Below, one piece after another: positions 1-42,500 of a DNA stretch of 42,500 nucleotides. The first letter of the stretch is position 1. Each line of letters begins with the position of its first letter. The notes below the pieces were generated by a model. That model ran no database searches, had not been told where the DNA came from, and saw nothing but the letters and a program-made list of their open reading frames with translations. Both the position numbers and the translations under genes were made by a program. Source of the DNA: Glandiceps talaboti (lineage: Eukaryota; Hemichordata; Enteropneusta; Spengelidae); assembly GCF_964340395.1 (NCBI RefSeq), contig NC_135555.1, positions 6,638,931 to 6,681,430 of the forward strand, in the 5' to 3' direction.

Positions 1-2310
<2,310 letters not shown>

Positions 2311-2316
2311 AATGAT

Positions 2317-2323
2317 TATATAA
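2317..2323 (+). promoter_or_regulatory. candidate TATA box of gene A
   Basis: TATATAA lies about 215 bases upstream of the gene A start codon. If it is functional, transcription would start near 2350 and the 5' UTR would be about 190 bases. It was chosen because it is the best TATA match close to the first coding exon. AT-rich DNA makes chance matches common, so support is modest. Confidence 0.35.
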
Positions 2324-2535
2324 GAGTATCATCATTTACATATATTAAAAAAATCACAAGACTTCCTCTTCTAAGCTAGTATCAATTTCACAAGACTGTG
2401 GAAACGTTGTTGAATCGCGCAACAGTCTGATCCGGCGATACGTCCGTGTAGTTTATGTGACCTTTATCAACTCAGAGAGACTTCCTGCCATTCTTTGGAA
2501 AACACAATACAGTTGAAATCAGTCGCTGTGGTAGG

Positions 2536-15569
<13,034 letters not shown>

Positions 15570-17733
15570 CTTCTGAACTCACGAAGTAGTGCACCTGTTT
15601 CAAAAAGGGAAATCTGTCATGAGAAGTGTATACCCAATACGAAAACAATTATATCGTGTGTATTTTAATACTCAGATTATGATTTTTTTCATGTGCACAT
15701 TGAATGTCGAAAGTCACTTAGGGAACCGGCCATGACACGACATTCTTCCAGAGGTGAATATGAATGACCCTCTGTCTCTACATCTTTTTCTACATTAAAT
15801 CTGGTTCTTTATGGTGTACACATGTCTACTTGCTCCCATAATGCAACACTAGACCACTTCGAGGTGAAAAATTTCAATTTGGCGTTTCTTGCAATCACGC
15901 GAAATTTAAATTTATGTTATACTAAAGTTTGTATTCCCTAAAGTGGTCTTCTCCATTATTATTCAATGGAATAATTTGTCTGTAAACGGAAATGTCAGAA
16001 TGACCGAGCGGTCTAACGCTCCAATGTAACCAGAAATGTTAACTCCTGTTTTCACAAGGCAAACGATTAGGCCTGACATTTAATAATAAAAAAGGGGGCG
16101 GCACTAGACCCAAGGTAGAACGGAACCTTATACTTCAGAAGTGTCCGGCCGTTTTGGTCTTCATATGGAGGCATGGGATCGCATCCCATTTCTGACATTT
16201 CCTTCACTCTTTCTTCGCTTGTGGGTATTTCTTTGAACTCAAGTTGGAGAAAGAGGATTACGATTAGTTTTTAACCTAGCCAATATAAGTAACTCTCATT
16301 CTCTTTTTTTAACCTTTGCTAACGATGACATTGTTCAGAAGAGATTGTGTGGAATATGAAATCTGTTCACAGTTATACACAAGCCTTTTTTTGTACAAAT
16401 TTTCAAGTGTTTTTATAAAAGTATAGTATTCTATTAAGAAATGTGTTGATATAAATGAAAAATTAACTGCATCTAATTCAAGTACCCTACGTCAGTGTTT
16501 CATGACTAGACATATGTACAGTCACTTTTCGCACAGCAATCTTTTAAGTCTGTAACATTACTGATTTTGATGATTCGATTTTTTTCTTCTCATTTTAAAA
16601 TAAATAGATCGATATTCCAACAACTACATGTAATGTAGATATTCAGTTATGTCTCGAAACTTGAAGAATGTTCTTCAAGTATTTGTAAGGAACATAAAAT
16701 TCAACTACGACAAATATATCATATTTATCTAGACTACCATGGAATACTCAGACCATCAGCTCAGTTTGCATTGACGTCATTCTGTTCTGAATATTTGGGT
16801 ATTTTCAGTGTTATACCTCCCTGGCATGGGTAACGTTCCAAATATGAAAGTTTTACGGTGCTAGTGATGTATTAAAAACCGCATACATAACCTAAATTGT
16901 TGTAAAAAAGAACTTGCACAGATAACTGAGTTGTACAACAGCTGACACTTCTAAGAGAACTTGTTCTAATTCGTAAACTTTTAAAAAAAAAACTGACACA
17001 TCCCTCTGAGCTGGCGAGCTGGCGGTAATTTGCAACAACTGGCACGACCTTTTAACATGTCAAATATTTGACAGCTTACATACACACCCACATTTTGTAA
17101 CTTGTAAAACGTTATTTGAAAATTTTGACGGGTGTCTAAGTTGTTGAAATATGTCTATATAACCGACACACTCCTCTGCGTTGTGAAATAAAGTATAAAG
17201 AAATCATGTCTGAATTCGAAGTTTTACTATATAACGTCTCAGTCGATTTTAATTGTAAGTCCGTATGGCAGAGAGTAAGAAGCAAGCTAACAATATAGAA
17301 TTTCACATTGCACTTATCTGTTGTTATATAGGTGACCTTGGTGAGTATTTGAAAAAAAAATGAAAGTCGGTATGCAGTTTTGCTAAAATTTTTCAATAAC
17401 AAGTCCAGCTTGAGATTGCAGCTATCGAGCTTCGAATGTATTATTTTGGGAATCTAACGATTTCTGAATCTATCAGAAATGAAAACAATGCAGTAAGTAT
17501 TACATTTCGATTTATGTGATATGAAGCACCTGCTGTAAATGCCCAATTAATTAATATAATATATTTAAAGTATAGAAAATGAAATTGACAATAACCACGG
17601 TATGGTAATCGTTGGACCGTACCTCGTTCGGATCTTGTCGACACTCTGTTTTACTGGAGATCTCGTCATCTTTCGCAAACGACATATTATGATATATAGA
17701 TATGTTATATATATATCTATCTGCAATGGATAG
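15570..17733. other. convergent 3' interval between genes A and B
   Basis: No protein-coding exon is seen. Candidate poly(A) signals for gene A are AATAAA at 16085-16090 and 16599-16604. For gene B on the minus strand only the variant ATTAAA at 17253-17248 was noted. The interval also holds a tRNA-Leu-like relic. Confidence 0.55.
15994..16197 (+). pseudogene. tRNA-Leu-like sequence split by a ~125-nt insert
   Basis: The 5' part reads GTCAGAATGACCGAGCGGTC (acceptor strand and A box). The 3' part has TTGGTCTTCATATGGAGGC (stem end and long variable arm), then ATGGGATCGCATCCCAT (T arm) and TTCTGACA. Acceptor halves GTCAGAA/TTCTGAC and T-stem ATGGG/CCCAT pair perfectly. The D stem is broken and the B box differs from GGTTCGAATCC at two sites. 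An intervening segment interrupts the anticodon loop, where tRNA introns lie. It may be an intron-bearing tRNA-Leu pseudogene or a tRNA-derived SINE. Confidence 0.55.
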
Positions 17734-34088
<16,355 letters not shown>

Positions 34089-34910
34089 CCCGGTCACCAG
34101 CCTGAGTTACTACAAGACCCGATCTGTCTGGAGGTCTGAACCGTTACGCGTCAGTGCGATACACGGCAGTGAGCAGTGGCATGCAGTGAGCAGTTAATTT
34201 CCCGTCACGTCATCGGGATATACAGTATACACGTAGCTAATGAGAGGATCGATGATGTCATCTTTTCAGTCAACCGGTCAGAGGTTACGCGCGTTTGGTG
34301 AGGGTCTATGTAGACATATGTCACACATGTCCTAACTGTAGCTATGCAGACAAATTGCATGAGATAGTATCCAAATGACTGAATAAGTTCTATCTAAACT
34401 CGACCTGAAATATTTTGCTAACATTATATATGGTTTGTCCTTGTATATCCTTGTCAAGCATTGGGAAAAAATGAAATCGACCTACATACCCAATGTGATG
34501 GGTTAGGTTACCCATTGACCAGCATTTTTATTTCTTCTGGCCTTACATATCATATTTAATTGTGTATGCTAAAATATATATCATGTAAATTGTATGCAAA
34601 TTTATGTAAATCAGCACCTTTCTAAATTTTAGATGCATGATTGCCCAAAGACAAAGTTCTGCCCCCCCCCCCCCCGGCAATTTGGTCAAGCTACGGCCCT
34701 GAATGTGAATAGGAACAACATATTATGACGTAATGGAAGGCTGGGTGTAGTACATTTTTATCTTCAGAGGAAAACTTTCGATTGCGTAATTTTCAGATTG
34801 TAGTTGGAAGTTGGGAACTTTTTGTTTTACGAATATTTTCTTGTTGGTATATTTTTATCAATGAACGGGGCTAAAATAAATATGTTCACTGAGTTAGATA
34901 AATAATTTGA

Positions 34911-34969
34911 CACACACACACAGACAGAGAGGGAGAGAGATAGAGAGGCAGAAAGACAGGCAGAGAGCT

Positions 34970-35015
<46 letters not shown>

Positions 35016-35103
35016 GGAGAGACAGATAGGGAGAGAGACTGACAGCGTGACAGAGAAACGGACGGACGGGCAGACAGACAGACAGACAGGCAGCCAGACA
35101 GGG
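34911..35103. repeat. (CAGA)n/(GAGA)n imperfect repeat
   Basis: Purine-rich tetranucleotide repeats. Ser/Leu/Val/Cys ORFs on the minus strand derive from it. Confidence 0.9.
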
Positions 35104-36537
35104 ACAGAGCACATGAAATAATCAAGTAAATTAAGTTCGGAGAATTTTGCGATGATGATAAAGTTTATTTCTATTTTAGCACCACACGAGTAGATTGGCA
35201 GACATTCTTCGACCACTCCACAAGGAAATGTCAGTATCGAATATATGATTACTAACTAACTGTAGTTCTGTATACCTAAGATTCTCGTGATACGTTAGTT
35301 ATTTTCGTTCTCTAAAACATGTTACCAGCGTGATACTACTTTCGAATTAAAAACTGAAAAATCCACCTCAGTCTATTCTTGTAGTTTCTATGGAAACCCA
35401 CTTAAGTTACCATTGTTGTTACAGAATTCTTATATTCAAACTATAATTTGTTTTTGTACAGTGCATGTAACATGCATATGCTAAGATCTTGAACATTCAA
35501 GTTTATTTTTTCGTCACGTATTCAAATTAAATGAAATTCATGATTTATTTATGAGTTTTGAATACACATTGCCCCCAGCATGCAATACATCTAACTGCGG
35601 GGGAAAATAATAATGCGAATTTATAACGAGCCTTCCCTCCTGAGAGCTCAAGGCGCTCACAATTGTTATCTCTGTCACGTATCAAAGGCGGCACGAACGA
35701 CCCTTTATACTTTCTCAACTTGCGGATCACACAGTCATATTAGTGTAGAACCCTTCCTTCTTTCTCTCTGTTAGCCCCCCTCATCCACGCGCATGCCCAT
35801 CTGCAACTGCCCATTGCTAAGACTAATGTCACGTGATTCATGATGATCGCGATCGATGTTTATTAATATAAACATACGCGGAACTCTCGACCTGGTGACA
35901 TTTGACATATTAGTGTATGAAGTAGTACAGGATAGCATCCCTCACAGACACCTAAAATAGGCTAGGACGTGGCAGAACTTATAACAACCAGCGAGGCATA
36001 AGTGCTCGAGCAAAATGAGGCTGGGAGCAGTAGTTACTGCAAGGGGGGGGGGGGGGGGTGGCTGGGGAGAAATCATTTTGGTCAAAATCTTTTTCACAGC
36101 CAACCCCCCCCCCCCCCCCCCCTTCGCGCTTAAAAAAAATGTCATGGCCCCCTGAAGTGAACTAAAGAATTTTCGTAGCTCCCTCTCCCGGCCACACTGG
36201 CATACATATTTTAATGTGTAACTATACAGTAACACTCCACAGGTGGAGATCAACTTCAGTGTCCATACATAACAATGCATGAGAGATTTCTTTACAAATA
36301 TATGTGGGCTTTGCGAAAAAAGGTCTTACATTGGGCTGTAACCGATACTTGGAGATCCTTATAGCTGGCAGCGTTTTCTCTTTCCATTGTGATTCTGGGC
36401 AGAAACATTATCCTCCCATGAAAGCTAGTGGGGAGGGTGTGGCAGTGGGTGTCCCCCTCCCACAGTAAGCAATGTTAAAACAAATAAATAAAGACATGTC
36501 GGAGGCCATTTAATTTGAAATTTCAAAACAAGTCTCC

Positions 36538-36653
36538 ACAGAGAGAGAAAGAGAGAGATAGAGAAGAGAGAGAGAGGGAGAGAGACAGACAGACAGACAC
36601 AGAGACAGAGACTAGAAAGAGACATACAGACATACAGACATACAGACAGACAT

Positions 36654-36699
<46 letters not shown>

Positions 36700-37180
36700 G
36701 TATGGCTATCACCAACTCATCACTGAATCTAGGTTTTAGAAGTATGTATGTATGTATGTATGTATGTATGTATGTATGTATGTATGTATGTATGTATGTA
36801 TGTATGCATGCATGCATGCATGCATGCATGCATGCATGCATGCATGCATGCATGCATGTATGTATGTATGTATGTATGTATGTATGTATGTATGTATGTA
36901 TGTATGTATGTATGTATGTATGTATGTATGTATGTATGGTATGTATGTATGTATGTATGTATGTAATGTATGTAATGTATGTGTGTATGTATGTATGTAT
37001 GTATGTATGTATGTATGTATGTATGTATGTATGTATGTATGTATGATTGTATGTATGATTGTATGTATGTATGTATGTATGTATGTATGTATGTATGTAT
37101 GTATGTATGTATGTATGTATGTATGTATGTATGTATGTATGTATGTATGTATGTATGTATGTATGTATGTATGTATGTGT
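36538..37180. repeat. large (GAGA)n, (CAGA)n, (GTAT)n, (GCAT)n block
   Basis: Purine repeats to 36699, then (GTAT)n from 36741 to 37178 with an inner (GCAT)n segment at about 36806-36857. It is the longest tetranucleotide array in the window. Confidence 0.96.
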
Positions 37181-38423
37181 GTTTGTGCGTGTCTGTGTCT
37201 GTGTCCGTGTCTCTATGTCTGTCTGCTCGTCCAACAATCCGTCCGCCCGATCGTCCTTTTAATATCTTCAACCATACTTTGTCGTACACTTTTTTTTTCT
37301 AACGTACCAAATTTCAATCTAAGACTTGTGTTACAGAACTAAATAGACGATATAATGTAATAAATAGAGAGCAGGGTGTCAACTGAAAACCATAAATCTA
37401 GAAATATTATTAAACGTATTGACTGTGGGTTCGTATATTTGACAAATTCGGACGTACCTTTTCGGTCGGATGCCGGTGTTATTAAATGCATAAAGAGTAG
37501 ACGCTGACACCGGACCAATTTGTGCGGTCGGTATTCACAGGCCACATATAGTCTACATGGTAGCGTTCAATATAAACAAGTCGTGTAATAACAGCATAAT
37601 CCACCAACAAAGTCAAAGTGCATAACTCCACCAAGAAAGTCAAAGTGCATATAACTCCGCCGGCATAATTCCAAATAAAGTTTGAATATTGTTTTAGCTA
37701 AGTACCCTATAGCTAGGTGGAGAATACACGTATATTGTTCATGCATCCAGGAATCAATAGAGCAGTAAAGTATTGGAATGGTAAATCAGAAACCAACGCC
37801 ACGTTTTGCTCCGTCTGCTACAGAGCTCAAGTTGTGTGATCAAGACCCACACTATAGTCACGGCAGACTAGCCTACCCCCATAGACTCGGAGGACTTTAG
37901 GCTAACAATAACAAAGCCACAATAAACACAGCAGGATCCTTTGCTCAATCACTTGATGATTTTGAATGCTGCAATTGTTTAATCTAACTGATAATCAACA
38001 TGACATTTGAATACTTATACATCTCCACTGTGCACGGCACCTATGTAATTGTTTCTTTTGCATTAGAAGTTGTCTGAGGGTGTGTATTATAATTAGATGT
38101 CATGTTGCATTAGTAAATCACTACAGCATTTTCGCATAAGCTTACACATTTGTAATGTTTTCATATTTTGACACTTTCATGCCAAGCTTGACATACCCCC
38201 TCCCCACCCCCACTACCACGTTATATGCCATGCATATTTTACTTATTGTGAATAATTCCATGTACAGTTTTAGGAGTTTAGCAAGCCCTGAGAGATACAA
38301 CTGCCGATATCGAAAATTGTGATAAAAAAATGTCTGTCCACAGACGCTACGCACCCGTAAATAATTATATATATACATATCTGAATACACAATGGCTCCA
38401 GAATTGTTGAATTTCTTCATTAG

Positions 38424-42500
<4,077 letters not shown>

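Larger units (their letters stand above)
34089..38423. other. divergent interval between genes B and C
   Basis: No exon is supported. The first exons expected for gene C (leader and first cadherin half) were looked for here and not found. It holds CAGA/GAGA repeats (34911-35103), paired G and C runs (36044-36122) and a long GTAT block. Confidence 0.5.

Noticed and set aside
36741-37180. Regular array considered as a CRISPR-like repeat
   Set aside because: It is an uninterrupted tetranucleotide repeat with no unique spacers, in a eukaryotic genome.
37741-37793. Possible gene C first exon, ATG at 37741 with a GTAAAT donor
   Set aside because: The peptide MHPGINRAVKYWN is not hydrophobic, so it does not serve as the expected leader, although the phase would fit.

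Overview
The window is eukaryotic nuclear DNA from an invertebrate animal. Genes are split into short exons with GT/AG junctions, introns carry very long di- and tetranucleotide microsatellites, and there are LINE and DNA-transposon remnants. The phylum cannot be fixed from the sequence. A lophotrochozoan or an invertebrate deuterostome fits the domain repertoire (EGF, Ig, HYR and TIR receptors), but this is a guess.

The window is dominated by three paralogous genes for a single-pass membrane receptor. The ectodomain has the order signal peptide, degenerate cadherin-like repeat, a module of about 150 residues with four shared cysteines, EGF-like, Ig-like, EGF-like and HYR (hyalin repeat). It is followed by a transmembrane helix, a conserved juxtamembrane segment and an IL-1R/TLR-type cytoplasmic TIR domain. 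I do not know this exact domain order as a named receptor family. Gene A (+, 2536-15569) is complete: 16 coding exons, 2496 nt of CDS, 831 residues. Gene B (-, 34088-17734) has the same 16 exons, but its second EGF exon is one base short of an open frame. It also has two candidate signal-peptide starts, 34088 and 28923. Gene C (+, 38424 to beyond 42500) shows cadherin exon 2 through the start of the Ig exon. Its first exons are not found and its 3' part lies outside the window. A and B are convergent; B and C are divergent.

Layout: 1-2310 upstream DNA with a (GA)n tract; 2317-15569 gene A, with a 2-kb inverted-repeat element in intron 11 (9597-11626); 15570-17733 the A/B 3' interval with a tRNA-Leu-like relic; 17734-28923 the body of gene B; 28924-34030 a long intron or 5' region of B with a LINE 3' end (31431-32418) that itself carries a nested insertion; 34089-38423 the B/C interval, mainly microsatellites; 38424-42500 gene C, with a perfect 115-bp-arm palindrome in one intron.

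By family knowledge the proteins should sit in the plasma or endosomal membrane, with an adhesion-like ectodomain sensing an unknown ligand and a TIR domain recruiting adaptors such as MyD88. That role is inference. Exons encoding the TIR domain are strongly conserved between A and B, while the membrane-distal module has diverged among A, B and C, as expected for an expanded recognition-receptor family. All exon borders were derived by hand from splice consensus, reading-frame continuity and agreement between paralogs. No transcript evidence was available.
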